64,000 bases of DNA, taken from assembly GCF_000202635.1 (NCBI RefSeq), contig NC_015125.1:2418001-2482000 (forward strand), written 5' to 3'. Below are positions 43,211-52,530 of this stretch, one piece after another; position 1 is the stretch's first letter; each line of letters starts with the position of its first letter. Both the position numbers and the translations under genes were made by a program. This DNA is from Microbacterium testaceum StLB037 (GTDB lineage Bacteria > Actinomycetota > Actinomycetes > Actinomycetales > Microbacteriaceae). The notes beneath the pieces were generated by a model. The model was not told where the DNA came from. It was given only the letters and a program-made list of their open reading frames with translations, and searched no databases.

Positions 43211-43263
43211 GGTGTCCCTTTCTTGTAACTGTGTTGTAACGGTCGCGGATGTAATGTCAGTTT

Positions 43264-44517
43264 GTGCACCAACCGCGAACGCTGATCTTCGGGCTCAACT
43301 ACCCTCCGGAGACTACGGGAATTTCCCCGTACACCGGTGCCATGGCGGAGGGTCTCGCGCGCCGAGGACATCAGGTGCGGGCGGTCGTCGCGCACCCTCA
43401 TTATCCGGAGTGGAAGATCACGTCAGGTTACGGGCAGTGGTCGCGAAACGAACGAATCAACGGCGTCGATGTCCAGCGGTTGCGTCATTACGTGCCGCGT
43501 CAGCCCTCCCTGATCCGTCGAGCGCTGTCCGAGGTGACGCTCGGTGTGCGGCAGGCGATTGTTCGTTGGGGTAAACCGAACGTGATCGTCGCCGTCTCGC
43601 CCGGTCTGATCGCATCACTCATTGTTCGGTTGCGCGCGAAAATGACGCACCGAGAGACGCCGTTCATCGTGTGGGTCCAGGACCTCTACAGCGTCGGCCT
43701 CTCGGAGACGAGCCAGGGGGCCGGGGCTCCTGCGCGCGTCATCCACGCACTCGAAGCCTGGCTTCTGCGCTCGGCGTCATCCGTGGTGGTGATCCATGAG
43801 CGGTTCGCCAACAGGCTGCAAGAGGATTTCGGCGTGTCGCCTCATCGCATCACTGTCGTCCGAAACTGGAACCACCTTCCCCCATTTCCGGTGGCCGATG
43901 TTGCCGCTGTACGAGCGTCATTCGGGTGGAATGAGGGGGAGATCGTCGTCGTGCATGCGGGGAACATGGGAGTGAAACAAGGACTGCATCACGTTGTGGA
44001 CGCCGGACGCCTCGCCTTCGAGAGAGGCGAACCGGTGCGCTTCGTCCTCGTCGGGAATGGTTCGCAGCGGGAGGAGATTCGACAGCGAGTGAACGATGCC
44101 CAAACAACTACCCAAATTCTTCCTCCCCTCGACGATGAAGCGTTCGCACAAGTTCTGCAGTCTGCTGATGTTCTTTTGGTCAATGAACTGCCGGGGGTCG
44201 CGGAGATGGCCGTTCCCAGCAAACTGACCTCATACTTCGCCTCAGGTCGACCAGTGCTCGCAGCTACAGATGTCGGGGGCATCACGGCCCAGGTAATCCG
44301 AGACGCAGGAGCTGGCCTCGCGGTCGCTGCAGGCGACGCCGCGGCCATTCTTGACGGAGCGAAAGCGCTCGCCGCGGATCGGGAAGGTTCGACCCGCCTC
44401 GGTGAAAGCGGCAAACGTTACAAAGAGACGATGCTAAACGAAACACGTGCCATTGATCGATTCGATAGTCTGCTCGCGGATCTGATCGCCAAAGACGCCG
44501 AGAGTCCTTCCGCGTAG
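43264..44517 (+). CDS. WcaI-like glycosyltransferase family 4 protein
   Basis: 417 aa from GTG 43264. N-terminal TLIFGLNYPPETTGISPYTG and HQVRAVVAHPHYPEWKI match WcaI-type (colanic acid) transferases, which often use GDP-sugars. GT-B donor domain around VVVHAGNMGVKQGLHHVVDA and VPSKLTSYFASGRPVLAATD. Upstream spacer (53 bases) contains two TTGTAAC strings and a TAATGT box that may form its promoter. The next gene is gmd, 28 bases on. Confidence 0.9.
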   Translation: MHQPRTLIFGLNYPPETTGISPYTGAMAEGLARRGHQVRAVVAHPHYPEWKITSGYGQWSRNERINGVDVQRLRHYVPRQPSLIRRALSEVTLGVRQAIVRWGKPNVIVAVSPGLIASLIVRLRAKMTHRETPFIVWVQDLYSVGLSETSQGAGAPARVIHALEAWLLRSASSVVVIHERFANRLQEDFGVSPHRITVVRNWNHLPPFPVADVAAVRASFGWNEGEIVVVHAGNMGVKQGLHHVVDAGRLAFERGEPVRFVLVGNGSQREEIRQRVNDAQTTTQILPPLDDEAFAQVLQSADVLLVNELPGVAEMAVPSKLTSYFASGRPVLAATDVGGITAQVIRDAGAGLAVAAGDAAAILDGAKALAADREGSTRLGESGKRYKETMLNETRAIDRFDSLLADLIAKDAESPSA

Positions 44518-44545
44518 TTTTCTGCCAACGATCAAGACAGGCTAA

Positions 44546-45598
44546 ATGGTGACCAAGCGCGCTCTCATAACCGGTATCACGGGCCAGGATGGCTCGTATC
44601 TCGCTGAGTTGCTTCTGTCGAAGGGATACGAAGTTCACGGCATCGTCCGTCGCGCCTCGACCTTCAACACACACCGGATCGATCACCTCTACATCGATTC
44701 ACATGATCCGGACGCCAAACTCTTCCTGCATTACGGCGACCTTTCCGATGGTGCACGACTCGTCACGCTGATGTCGGAAATCAATCCTGACGAGGTCTAT
44801 AACCTCGCGGCTCAGTCCCACGTGAGAGTGTCGTTCGACGAGCCCGAGCACACGGCGGACACGACCGGCACGGGAACGATTCGCCTCCTGGAAGCGGTGC
44901 GTCTGTCGGGCATCGACACGAAGTACTACCAGGCCTCGACCTCGGAACTCTACGGCGCGACACCCCCACCGCAGAACGAGGAGACGCCCTTCTACCCGCG
45001 CTCTCCCTACGCCGCGGCGAAGCTCTACAGCTACTGGATCACCAAGAACTACCGCGAGGCGTACGACATGTTCGCGGTGAACGGCATCCTGTTCAATCAC
45101 GAGTCTCCCCGCCGCGGCGAGACTTTCGTCACGCGCAAGATCACGCGGGCCGTGGCGCGGATCAAAGCCGGTTTGCAGAACGAGCTCTACCTCGGAAATC
45201 TCGACTCGATCCGCGACTGGGGTTACGCGGCCGAGTACGTTGAAGGAATGTGGCGCATGCTGCAGGCGGACAATCCGGAGGATTTCGTGCTCGCAACCGG
45301 GGTCGGCTACACAATTCGCGAGTTCCTCGAGACCTCGTTCGGGCACGCGGGTTTGGACTGGGAAGAGTTCGTGAGGTTCGATCAGCGCTATCTGCGGCCC
45401 ACCGAGGTCGACGCGCTCATCGGAGATCCGACCAAGGCTGCGGAGAAGCTCGGCTGGGTTCCTTCGGTCCGCGGCGACGAGCTGGCGAGGCTGATGGTCG
45501 ACGCCGACATGACGGCATTAGATCGAGGTCCCGAGTGGATCGACACCGTGGATCTTCCGACGTGGGGCAACGCCGAGCTTCTGGGAGCACGCGCATGA
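44546..45598 (+). CDS. gmd: GDP-mannose 4,6-dehydratase
   Basis: 350 aa. NADP-binding motif [20 protein letters not shown] (10-29), catalytic STSELYG (Thr132, Glu134) and YAAAK (Tyr155, Lys159). It converts GDP-D-mannose to GDP-4-keto-6-deoxymannose, the first step to GDP-L-fucose. It overlaps fcl by four bases. Length and motifs are fully standard, so the enzyme should be functional. Confidence 0.97.
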   Translation: MVTKRALITGITGQDGSYLAELLLSKGYEVHGIVRRASTFNTHRIDHLYIDSHDPDAKLFLHYGDLSDGARLVTLMSEINPDEVYNLAAQSHVRVSFDEPEHTADTTGTGTIRLLEAVRLSGIDTKYYQASTSELYGATPPPQNEETPFYPRSPYAAAKLYSYWITKNYREAYDMFAVNGILFNHESPRRGETFVTRKITRAVARIKAGLQNELYLGNLDSIRDWGYAAEYVEGMWRMLQADNPEDFVLATGVGYTIREFLETSFGHAGLDWEEFVRFDQRYLRPTEVDALIGDPTKAAEKLGWVPSVRGDELARLMVDADMTALDRGPEWIDTVDLPTWGNAELLGARA

Positions 45599-46578
45599 GC
45601 ACCGCGGTCGACGGGGTGAGCTACACCGCCCACGAGCTGGACCGGGACGCGACGTTCTACGTCGCCGGTCACCGCGGTCTCGTGGGGTCGGCGATCTCGC
45701 GCAAGCTCGCGTCCGCGGGCTTTCAGAACGTCGTCGGTAAATCGTCGAGCGAGCTCGACCTCAAGGATCGCGACTCCGTCTTCGCCTACATGGCCGAGAT
45801 CAAGCCGAGGTACCTCGTGCTCGCCGCCGCGAAGGTCGGTGGAATCCTCGCGAACTCGACCTATCCGGTCGACTTCCTCAGCGACAACATGCGTGTTCAG
45901 GTCAACGTTCTTGATGCGGCTCTCGCCAATGACGTGGAGCGGGTGCTGTTCCTCGGGTCGTCGTGCATCTATCCGAAGTTCGCAGAACAGCCCATTCGCG
46001 AGGACGCGCTCCTCACGGGGTACCTCGAGCCGACGAACGACGCGTACGCGATCGCCAAGATCGCCGGCATCCTGCACACCCAGTCGGTTCGCCGCCAGTA
46101 CGGGTTGCCGTGGATCAGCGCGATGCCGACCAACCTCTATGGTCCGAACGACAACTTCTCGCCGCACGGATCGCACGTGTTGCCCGCGCTGATCCGACGC
46201 TACGAAGAGGCCGCGCGATCCGGAGCACAGAGCGTCACCAACTGGGGGACCGGAACGCCGCGACGTGAGTTCCTCCACGCCGATGACATGGCCGACGCGT
46301 GCCTGCACCTGCTCGAGCACTACGACGGGCCCGACCAGGTCAACGTGGGCACGGGTTCGGACGTGACGATCCGCGAGATCGCCGAAACCATCGCGCACGT
46401 CACCGGGTTCGAGGGCGAGACGGAGTGGGACACGTCCAAGCCCGACGGCACCCCGCAGAAGCTCCTGGATGTGTCGAAGCTCGCCGAGGCGGGCTGGACG
46501 GCGAAGATCTCGCTCGAAGAGGGCATGGAGCGCACCGTCGCCTGGTATCGCGACAACGTCGGCGCCCTGCGGCAGTAG
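45595..46578 (+). CDS. fcl: GDP-L-fucose synthase
   Basis: 327 aa from ATG 45595, overlapping the gmd stop. Rossmann motif [15 protein letters not shown] (25-39), SSCIYP (122-127) and YxxxK (Tyr151, Lys155). It performs the 3,5-epimerisation and 4-reduction giving GDP-L-fucose with NADPH. Together with gmd and the GT11-like transferase it predicts fucose in the exopolysaccharide. The downstream Dabb gene begins at the very next base after the stop. Confidence 0.96.
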   Translation: MSTAVDGVSYTAHELDRDATFYVAGHRGLVGSAISRKLASAGFQNVVGKSSSELDLKDRDSVFAYMAEIKPRYLVLAAAKVGGILANSTYPVDFLSDNMRVQVNVLDAALANDVERVLFLGSSCIYPKFAEQPIREDALLTGYLEPTNDAYAIAKIAGILHTQSVRRQYGLPWISAMPTNLYGPNDNFSPHGSHVLPALIRRYEEAARSGAQSVTNWGTGTPRREFLHADDMADACLHLLEHYDGPDQVNVGTGSDVTIREIAETIAHVTGFEGETEWDTSKPDGTPQKLLDVSKLAEAGWTAKISLEEGMERTVAWYRDNVGALRQ

Positions 46579-46863
46579 GTGTTCCGCCACGTCGTGCTGT
46601 TCCGGGTCCGTGACGATGTCGCGGACCCGGACGTTTCGGCGGCCCTCGCTTCTTTGCAGGCGGTGGGGGAGTGCCCCGGCATTCTTTCGTGGGATATCGC
46701 GCTGTCGCTCGATACGCGCAAAGGACGGATGATCGTCGAGGACGGAACGTTCGTCGATCGCGCCGCATTCGACGAGTGGCGCGTGAGCGACGCACACCGC
46801 GCCGTCGGGGAAAGAATGGCCCGGATCAGCGACTGGTGGGTGGGGGACTGGGAACGGACGTGA
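46579..46863 (+). CDS. Dabb (stress-responsive A/B barrel) domain protein
   Basis: 94 aa from a GTG immediately after the fcl stop. FRHVVLFRVRDDVADPDVSA at the N-terminus and VDRAAFDEWRVSDAHRAVGE at the C-terminus fit the dimeric alpha/beta barrel (Dabb) family. Role unknown; cotranscribed with the fucose genes, but members are common as isolated small proteins, so a role in polysaccharide synthesis is uncertain. Confidence 0.85.
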   Translation: MFRHVVLFRVRDDVADPDVSAALASLQAVGECPGILSWDIALSLDTRKGRMIVEDGTFVDRAAFDEWRVSDAHRAVGERMARISDWWVGDWERT

Positions 46864-46937
46864 GGCGGTCGCGCGACGGCATTCGCGTGTTTCGCCGCGC
46901 GACGGAGTGCATTCTTCTGTTTCGATAAGCTTCGCCT

Positions 46938-49190
46938 GTGAAAAAGCTGGGAACGCTTCGTCGCCCCTCTCGATTCCTGTCCGTTCTTGCCGCGCTCGCT
47001 GTGACGGCATCCGCTTTTGTCCCCGGTGGCATGGTCGCGTCCGCGGCAACGGCCGACCCTCCACCGGCATCCGGAATCGAAGCCTGCCGAGCGCCCGCGG
47101 GCGACAGCCCGCTCAGGGAGGGGTTTCCCCTGCCGGCGAACGCACTTCCCGCCTCGGGAGCCCCGGTGGTTCAGACGATCTATGTCGACTTCGACGACGC
47201 GCCGGGAGACCCTCGTGAGATCCCGGGAATCGAGGAGACGTTCGATGTCTCGGTGAAGGCGCTCGGCGAGGCGTCGGGTGGCGCGCTGACGCTTCAGCGC
47301 CAGTCCCATCCCGTATGGACGCGCCTGGCCGGGACGTCCGCGGAGTGGGAGGACAGCGGACGAGACCTCGCGATCGCCGTCGCCGGGGCGGACGACGTCG
47401 TGGACTTCTCGAACGTGGATGTCGTCTGGGTCGTCTGGATGACGGCGACCCCGCGAGACGCGTTCCGTTCTCACGCGGGCAGCGACTACCAGGTCGTGGC
47501 GGACGGGCGCACGCTGACGCACGGTTCGCTGATGCGACAGATCGACCTCAGCCGAGGCGGGCACTGGGTGCCCACGCACGAGATGGGTCATGTCCTCGGA
47601 CTGCCCGACCTGTACGACACCTCGAACGACGGGGGACCGACGACGCGCTGGACGGGACCGTGGGACCTGATGGCCTCGACGTCCGGGCCCGGACACGCGT
47701 ACTTCGCCTGGCACCGATGGATGCTGGGCTGGGCGAGCGATGCGCAGGTCGCCTGCGTGCTGCCCGGCCAGGAGCGCACCGTGTCACTCTCGCCGGTGCA
47801 GTCCGACGGCCCGACCCTGCTCGCCGCCGTGCGACTCGATGCCTCGCGCGTCCTGACCGTCGAATCGCGGCGTGCCCAGAAATGGGACATCGGCATTCCC
47901 CGTGAGGGCGTCCTCGTCTCGACCGTCGATGTGACGCGCACCACCGGTGACGGCCCGATCCAGGTCGGGTTCGCCGATGGCCGGCATCCCGATGTCCGCG
48001 ATGAGACCACACTGAGCGATGCCCCGCTGCGCGCCGGCGAAACCTACACCGATGCGGCCACGGGGGTCTCGGTCCACGTGGACAGCACGGGCGGAGACGT
48101 CGACGTCGTGCGGCTGGACGCCTCGTCGATCGCCCCGCGCCCGATTTCGGCGAAGAAGACGATCGCCCTGTACCGAACCACGCAGGACGGCACGCGGGTC
48201 GTCTCGCTCGACGACCTCGTCACCCGGGACACGGGAGTGGATGCCGTCGCCTTCGGCACTTTCGACGTGAGGGAGGACGGGGCGTTCGTGCGCAACGGTG
48301 AGCTCTTCTTCGCCGACACCGATCCGGGCGCGCGGGCGGAGCTCGCGAGGGTTCGGGCGGACGGAATCCCCGTCGTCGCGACCCTCGGTGGGGAGTCTGC
48401 GTCGATCTGGTCGCTCCTGAGCCGAGATTTCGATCGCTACTACGCGAACCTTCGCTCCTATCTCCTGACGAACAGATTCGACGCCGTCGAACTCGACATC
48501 CGTTCGCCTCTCGACACCGGGACGGTGGTCAAGCTCATCGACGCTCTCCGCCGCGACCTCGGCCCCCTTTCCACCGTTTCGCTCGTCGGTGACGCGGCGG
48601 CGTTCGCGGGAGGGAGCGACGCGGCTCCCGACTATCCCGCCGTCGCGGCGGCGCGCGGCGAGGACGTGGAGTGGTTCGCTCTCCGTCTGTCGTGCGACGC
48701 CGTCCCGACCGGCGCCGAGTACCGCCAGCTGGTCGCCCAGCTCGGGATGCCGCCGGAGAGAGTCGTCTTGTCGGCGACCACCTCGCCCGCTCTGTGCCCC
48801 GCAGGTGCGGCGTTCACCGCACCGGACGAGTTCGCCCGTTCGCTGCAGGACATCGTCGCCGCCGAGCCGCGATTCGGCGGCATCCGGGGCGACGAGTACG
48901 CCAATGCCGTGCCGGGCGGCGCGGCGGCACCGTGGCAGTGGTTCGCGACCATGACCGCCGCCATGAACGACCCGGCGCCTCTCCCCACGGTGTCGCCGGA
49001 GTCGACCGCGTCACCGGACCCGACCGTCTCGCCGAAGCCGACGGCATCCCCCGTCCCGACGGCGTCTGATGGCCCGAGCGCGCTCGCGCAGAGCGGCACG
49101 GGGGAGTGGCTTGGTTTGGTTCCCCTCGCGGGCATCTTGATCGTGGCCGGCGTTCTGCTCGCGGGGCGCAGGCGCCGCACGACGGTGTGA
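46938..49190 (+). CDS. Secreted M6-type metalloprotease with GH18-like second domain and cell-surface anchor
   Basis: 750 aa from GTG 46938. Signal peptide ends around 35-38 (ASAATA). The M6/immune-inhibitor-A-like zinc motif HEMGHVLGLPDLYD starts at ~214; WDLMAS follows, as usual in this family. Residues ~405-685 look like a GH18-type barrel (TIALYRTTQDGTRVVS; FDAVELDIRSP), but the catalytic DxxDxDxE is degenerate and lacks the Glu. A Pro/Thr/Ser repeat linker (~680-715) leads to LAQSG (716-720), a hydrophobic helix and RRRR, resembling a class E sortase LAxTG signal with Ser for Thr. It is probably displayed on the cell wall and cleaves proteins, with a carbohydrate-binding second domain as inference. 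Confidence 0.85.
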   Translation: MKKLGTLRRPSRFLSVLAALAVTASAFVPGGMVASAATADPPPASGIEACRAPAGDSPLREGFPLPANALPASGAPVVQTIYVDFDDAPGDPREIPGIEETFDVSVKALGEASGGALTLQRQSHPVWTRLAGTSAEWEDSGRDLAIAVAGADDVVDFSNVDVVWVVWMTATPRDAFRSHAGSDYQVVADGRTLTHGSLMRQIDLSRGGHWVPTHEMGHVLGLPDLYDTSNDGGPTTRWTGPWDLMASTSGPGHAYFAWHRWMLGWASDAQVACVLPGQERTVSLSPVQSDGPTLLAAVRLDASRVLTVESRRAQKWDIGIPREGVLVSTVDVTRTTGDGPIQVGFADGRHPDVRDETTLSDAPLRAGETYTDAATGVSVHVDSTGGDVDVVRLDASSIAPRPISAKKTIALYRTTQDGTRVVSLDDLVTRDTGVDAVAFGTFDVREDGAFVRNGELFFADTDPGARAELARVRADGIPVVATLGGESASIWSLLSRDFDRYYANLRSYLLTNRFDAVELDIRSPLDTGTVVKLIDALRRDLGPLSTVSLVGDAAAFAGGSDAAPDYPAVAAARGEDVEWFALRLSCDAVPTGAEYRQLVAQLGMPPERVVLSATTSPALCPAGAAFTAPDEFARSLQDIVAAEPRFGGIRGDEYANAVPGGAAAPWQWFATMTAAMNDPAPLPTVSPESTASPDPTVSPKPTASPVPTASDGPSALAQSGTGEWLGLVPLAGILIVAGVLLAGRRRRTTV

Positions 49191-49195
49191 CGTCG

Positions 49196-49232
49196 GTGCT
49201 GCTCTCCCCGCGTCGTCAGGGGAGAGCAGCAC
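49196..49232. terminator. Terminator hairpin after the metalloprotease gene
   Basis: GTGCTGCTCTCCCC (49196-49209) pairs perfectly with GGGGAGAGCAGCAC (49219-49232) around a 9-base loop, five bases after the stop codon. Confidence 0.8.
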
Positions 49233-49271
49233 CGGCTCACGGTGGCGAGGCGAGGTCGCCAGAAATGAGAC

Positions 49272-49307
49272 AAGGCCCGGCTCGGAATTTCTTCCGGGCC
49301 GGGCCTT
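49272..49307. terminator. Terminator hairpin between protease and tRNA-Arg
   Basis: AAGGCCCGGCTCGG and CCGGGCCGGGCCTT form a 14-bp stem with one mismatch and an 8-base AATTTCTT loop. It is downstream of the tRNA on the minus strand, so it probably terminates the tRNA transcript, and may also back up the protease terminator. Confidence 0.75.
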
Positions 49308-49325
49308 CACTGTCTCAACACAGTG

Positions 49326-49398
49326 TGCGCCCGAAGGGACTCGAACCCCTAACCTTCTGATCCGTAGTCAGATGCTCTATCCATTGAGCTACGGGCGC
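49326..49398 (-). tRNA. tRNA-Arg (anticodon ACG)
   Basis: Read on the minus strand, the 73-nt sequence folds as a cloverleaf: acceptor stem GCGCCCG/CGGGCGC, D arm AGCTCAATGGATAGAGC, anticodon stem TCTGA/TCAGA around loop CTACGGA (anticodon ACG, decoding CGU by A34-to-inosine), T arm AGGGGTTCGAGTCCCTT. No integrase or duplicated 3' end is seen beside it. Confidence 0.95.
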
Positions 49399-49544
49399 AG
49401 GGCCTCCGCGCGAAACGGCGCGCAGGCCGTGGTCCAGCATAGCCGCGACCGACGGAGACGTCTAATCGGCCCCGAACCGCACGCATCCCGGGCGTGGCGC
49501 AGGGGTTGCCGGCCGGTGTCGGGAGCCCGACGTACGCTGGGGGT

Positions 49545-51041
49545 ATGAGCGCCTACGTTTCGGCGTTCGAGCTGTTCTCCATCGGTGTAGGACCCTCGAG
49601 CTCCCATACGGTCGGTCCCATGCGGGCCGCCGCCGACTTCGCGACCCGCCTTCGTTCCGACGGATTGCTGGGGCGCGTGGCATCCGTCTCCTGCGCGTTG
49701 TACGGTTCCCTCGGCGCGACGGGCATCGGTCACGGCACCCCCGATGCGGTCGTCGCAGGCCTCCAGGGCCTGCATCCCGAGACGGTGGATCCGGATGCCG
49801 TGCGCCGAGCGTGGTCGGACTGGCCCGAGGGGCGCGCGCTGGCGCTCGCCGGCGAGCACGAGATCGCGTTCTCGAAGGACGACGTGGTGCTCGCCCCGCG
49901 CACCCGGCTGCCCGGTCACCCCAACGCCATGACGCTCGTCGCGCGCGATGCCGACGGAGGTGTGCTCGCCGACGAGACGTTCTACTCGATCGGTGGCGGG
50001 TTCATCCGGCGCGAGGGCGAGCCGCCGCGCGTCTCGGCCGCACCGTTCCCCCTCGCCTTCGACGACGCGGCGACCCTGATCGCGCTGTGCGACGAGCAGG
50101 GCATCACGATCGCCGAGGCCGCGCGTCGCAACGAAGAGGCCCTCCGCTCCGACGAGGAGATCGCCGCGGGCCTCGACCGGATCTGGGATGCCATGGCCGC
50201 GTGCGTCAACGCGGGACTCGCGCACGACGGTGTGCTCCCCGGCATCCTGAAGGTGAAGCGTCGCGCCGCGGTGATCCGGGAGCAGCTCGAGGCCATCGAG
50301 GCCGAGGGGCACCGTGAGCTGCCGGGGGAGTGGCTGGGGGCGTTCGCGCTCGCCGTGAACGAGGAGAACGCCGCCGGAGGGCGGGTCGTGACGGCGCCGA
50401 CGAACGGCGCCGCGGGCATTCTTCCGGCCGTGGCGATGTACTGGTGGCGGTTCCTCGCCGACTCGGGGCTCGGCGTCGGCAATGCCGTCACCCCGCACGG
50501 CGAGCTCGTGGGCAGCGCGCTGCTCGGGTACGACGGGCACGCGGTGACCCGGTCCGAGGTCTCGCACTGGGACGACGGTGACGTCGCGGAGGCGAACCGA
50601 CGCCGTGGCATCCGGCGCTTCCTGCTGACGGCGACGGCGCTCGGCTCGCTGTTCAAGGCCAACGCGTCGATCTCGGGCGCCGAGGGCGGATGCCAGGCCG
50701 AGGTCGGCTCCGCGTGCGCGATGGCGGCGGGCGGCCTGACCGCGGTGATGGGCGGCACGAACCGGCAGATCGAGAACGCCGCCGAGATCGCGATGGAGCA
50801 CCACCTCGGGCTCACCTGCGACCCGGTGGGTGGGCTCGTGCAGATCCCGTGCATCGAGCGCAATGCGATCGCCGCCTCGACCGCGGTGACCGCGGCCCGG
50901 CTCGCGCTGCGCGGCGACGGGTCGCATTACGTGTCACTGGATGCCGTCGTCGAGACGATGCGTCAGACCGGCATCGACATGTCGACGAAGTACAAGGAGA
51001 CGAGCGAGGGCGGCCTCGCGGTCAACGTCATCGAGTGCTGA
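49545..51041 (+). CDS. sdaA: L-serine ammonia-lyase, single-chain iron-sulfur type
   Basis: 498 aa from ATG 49545. It begins VSAFELFSIGVGPSSSHTVG and carries the Fe-S cysteines in GGCQAEVGSAC and LTCDPVGGLVQIPC, with the final KYKETSEGGLAVNVIEC. It deaminates L-serine to pyruvate and ammonia in the cytoplasm. It is ~40 residues longer than the ~455-460 of classical single-chain enzymes; the extra sequence is around SALLGYDGHAVTRSEVSHWDDGDVAEAN, before the first Cys. Single gene, convergent with a MarR gene. Confidence 0.94.
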   Translation: MSAYVSAFELFSIGVGPSSSHTVGPMRAAADFATRLRSDGLLGRVASVSCALYGSLGATGIGHGTPDAVVAGLQGLHPETVDPDAVRRAWSDWPEGRALALAGEHEIAFSKDDVVLAPRTRLPGHPNAMTLVARDADGGVLADETFYSIGGGFIRREGEPPRVSAAPFPLAFDDAATLIALCDEQGITIAEAARRNEEALRSDEEIAAGLDRIWDAMAACVNAGLAHDGVLPGILKVKRRAAVIREQLEAIEAEGHRELPGEWLGAFALAVNEENAAGGRVVTAPTNGAAGILPAVAMYWWRFLADSGLGVGNAVTPHGELVGSALLGYDGHAVTRSEVSHWDDGDVAEANRRRGIRRFLLTATALGSLFKANASISGAEGGCQAEVGSACAMAAGGLTAVMGGTNRQIENAAEIAMEHHLGLTCDPVGGLVQIPCIERNAIAASTAVTAARLALRGDGSHYVSLDAVVETMRQTGIDMSTKYKETSEGGLAVNVIEC

Positions 51042-51082
51042 TCCGTCGGGCCGTTCCCCGACGGTCCGTGGCGCGCGGCCAA

Positions 51083-51163
51083 GCGAGATGACACGATCCG
51101 CGCGACATCACGTGTCGCTGCGCCGCCGAAGCGGGCGATCTCGTCACGATCGTGTGATCTCGG
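51083..51163. terminator. Possible long-stem terminator between sdaA and marR-type gene
   Basis: GCGAGATGACACGATC (51083-51098) and GATCGTGTGATCTCGG (51148-51163) are inverted copies with 14 of 16 matches; a small hairpin (GCGACA-TCACG-TGTCGC, 51102-51118) lies inside. Located between convergent genes, it could be a terminator, though the wide loop makes this uncertain. Confidence 0.45.
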
Positions 51164-51186
51164 CGCGGGGCGCGGATGCCGCCGGC

Positions 51187-51618
51187 TCAGGCGGAGTCGC
51201 GGAGCTTCGACGTCAGCGCGTGCAGCTGGGCCAGTTCGTCGTCGTCGAGGCGCGCCATGCGGTCCGCGATCGAGCGCCCGTGGGCCGCGGCGATCCGGCG
51301 GAACACGACGGCACCCGTCTCGGTGGCGGTGACGAGGGAGCCGCGACCGTCGTCGGGGTCGGCGCACTTCGTCAGCAGGCCGCGCGCGACCATGCGCTCC
51401 ACCAGGCGTGACACGCTCGGCTGGCTGATCAGCATGTTGCCCGTGACGTCGCGCAAGCGCGCGGTCATGTCGGGAGCGCGGGTGACGGTGAGGAGCACGT
51501 CGTATTCGGCCTGCGTCAGCTCAGAGCCGTCGAAGTCCGTTCGCAGTTCTTCGAACACCTCGTGCTGCGCCCGGAAAAGGCTCTCCCAGGCCTGGACGGC
51601 GAGGCGGCGATCGGTCAT
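51187..51618 (-). CDS. MarR-family transcriptional regulator
   Basis: 143 aa from ATG 51618. Winged HTH: LTQAEYDVLLTVTRAPD, MLISQPSVSRLVERMVARGL and wing CADPDDGRGSLVTATETGA. Regulator of unknown target; no gene is divergent from it. It lies downstream of copy 1 of the duplicated intergenic element, on the same strand as the phosphatase and LuxR genes. Confidence 0.9.
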   Translation of the reverse strand: MTDRRLAVQAWESLFRAQHEVFEELRTDFDGSELTQAEYDVLLTVTRAPDMTARLRDVTGNMLISQPSVSRLVERMVARGLLTKCADPDDGRGSLVTATETGAVVFRRIAAAHGRSIADRMARLDDDELAQLHALTSKLRDSA

Positions 51619-51681
51619 GTCTCCACGATAGAGGGGCGGGTCGCTCGGGCGGCGAGGTCGACGGCGGGCGCGGCACAGAGT

Positions 51682-51840
51682 AAGGGCCGGTCGGAGAGGC
51701 TTCCGACCGGCCCTTGTCCCTGCACCAAGAGTGTCCTGCAATCACATGTCGGTAGTTGCCACAGCAAAACAACTACCGTGCGAGCACTCTATAACGGTGA
51801 GATAACGGAAGGGAAGAGGGTGGCGTTATCTTTTCGTGAT
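51682..51840 (-). repeat. Duplicated intergenic element, copy 1 (with terminator-like hairpin)
   Basis: The 120 bases 51721-51840 match 52567-52685 with only three substitutions (all T/C) and one indel. Within the unit lie CGGTAGT/ACTACCG inverted arms and GATAACG/CGTTATC inverted arms. Next to it, 51682-51715 is a perfect 14-bp GC-rich hairpin (AAGGGCCGGTCGGA arm). Read on the minus strand, the unit starts 12 bases after the phosphatase stop and ends with the hairpin, as expected for a 3' untranslated region plus terminator. It could also encode a structured small RNA. Confidence 0.85.
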
Positions 51841-51851
51841 CGACTCTCGGG

Positions 51852-52472
51852 TCAGCGCCCGCGCACGTGGTTCCACTGCGTGATCACGGCGTTGCCGTGC
51901 TCGAAGCCGAGCTCGCTGACGGCGGAGGTGCCGAGCACGAAGTAGCGCCCGCCCGCCGCGGTGAGCCCGAGCCACACCCCCGCGAGCGCGCGCAGGAAGT
52001 GCGCGTGCGAGAACACGAGGATCTGTTCGCCGTTCTCGAGGCGGGGGCGGAGGTCGTCGAGGAGGGATGCCGCGCGCGCGGTGACCTGCTCGATGCTCTC
52101 GCCGGGTGTGGCTCCGGCGGGAGCGCCCGCCTGCCAGATCGTCCAGGGGTGGCCCAGTTGGTCGATGATCTCGGGGGTGGTGAGGCCTTCGTAGGCGCCG
52201 TAGTCCCATTCGACGAGTCGGGGCTCGGGCTGCGCGTCGGGGAAGCCGGCGCGGGAGGCGGTCTCGACCGCGCGCTGCAGAGGACTCGTCAGGACCAGAT
52301 CGAACCGCCGCGTCGCGAGCAGCGTCCCCGCGAGCTCAGCCTTGTACGCCCCCGTCTCGGTGAGGGGGATGTCGGTGAGCCCGGTGTGGCGGCCGGTTCG
52401 GCTCCACTCGGTCTCGCCGTGCCGCACCAGTACGAGGCGTCCGTCGGGTTCGGTGAGGTCTGCATCGTTCAC
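51852..52472 (-). CDS. Histidine phosphatase family protein (phosphoglycerate mutase-like)
   Basis: 206 aa from GTG 52472 (start uncertain; GAGGGG lies directly before it, and the frame is open further upstream into the repeat). The LVRHGETEWSRTGRHTGLTD motif (~15-34) includes catalytic Arg17-His18-Gly19; the second His is in VFSHAHFLRAL. Probably a broad phosphatase of the GpmB/CobC/SixA group; substrate unknown. It is the only gene between the two copies of the duplicated 120-bp element. Confidence 0.88.
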   Translation of the reverse strand: MNDADLTEPDGRLVLVRHGETEWSRTGRHTGLTDIPLTETGAYKAELAGTLLATRRFDLVLTSPLQRAVETASRAGFPDAQPEPRLVEWDYGAYEGLTTPEIIDQLGHPWTIWQAGAPAGATPGESIEQVTARAASLLDDLRPRLENGEQILVFSHAHFLRALAGVWLGLTAAGGRYFVLGTSAVSELGFEHGNAVITQWNHVRGR

Positions 52473-52530
52473 CCCCTCATCCTGCTGCCTCGCCCGGTGT
52501 TTCGGGTGGGGAACGGGCGATGGAAATGAC

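Noticed and set aside
49326..49398. tRNA-Arg as an integration site of a mobile element
   Set aside because: No integrase, excisionase or duplicated tRNA 3' end was found on either side; neighbours are ordinary chromosomal genes.
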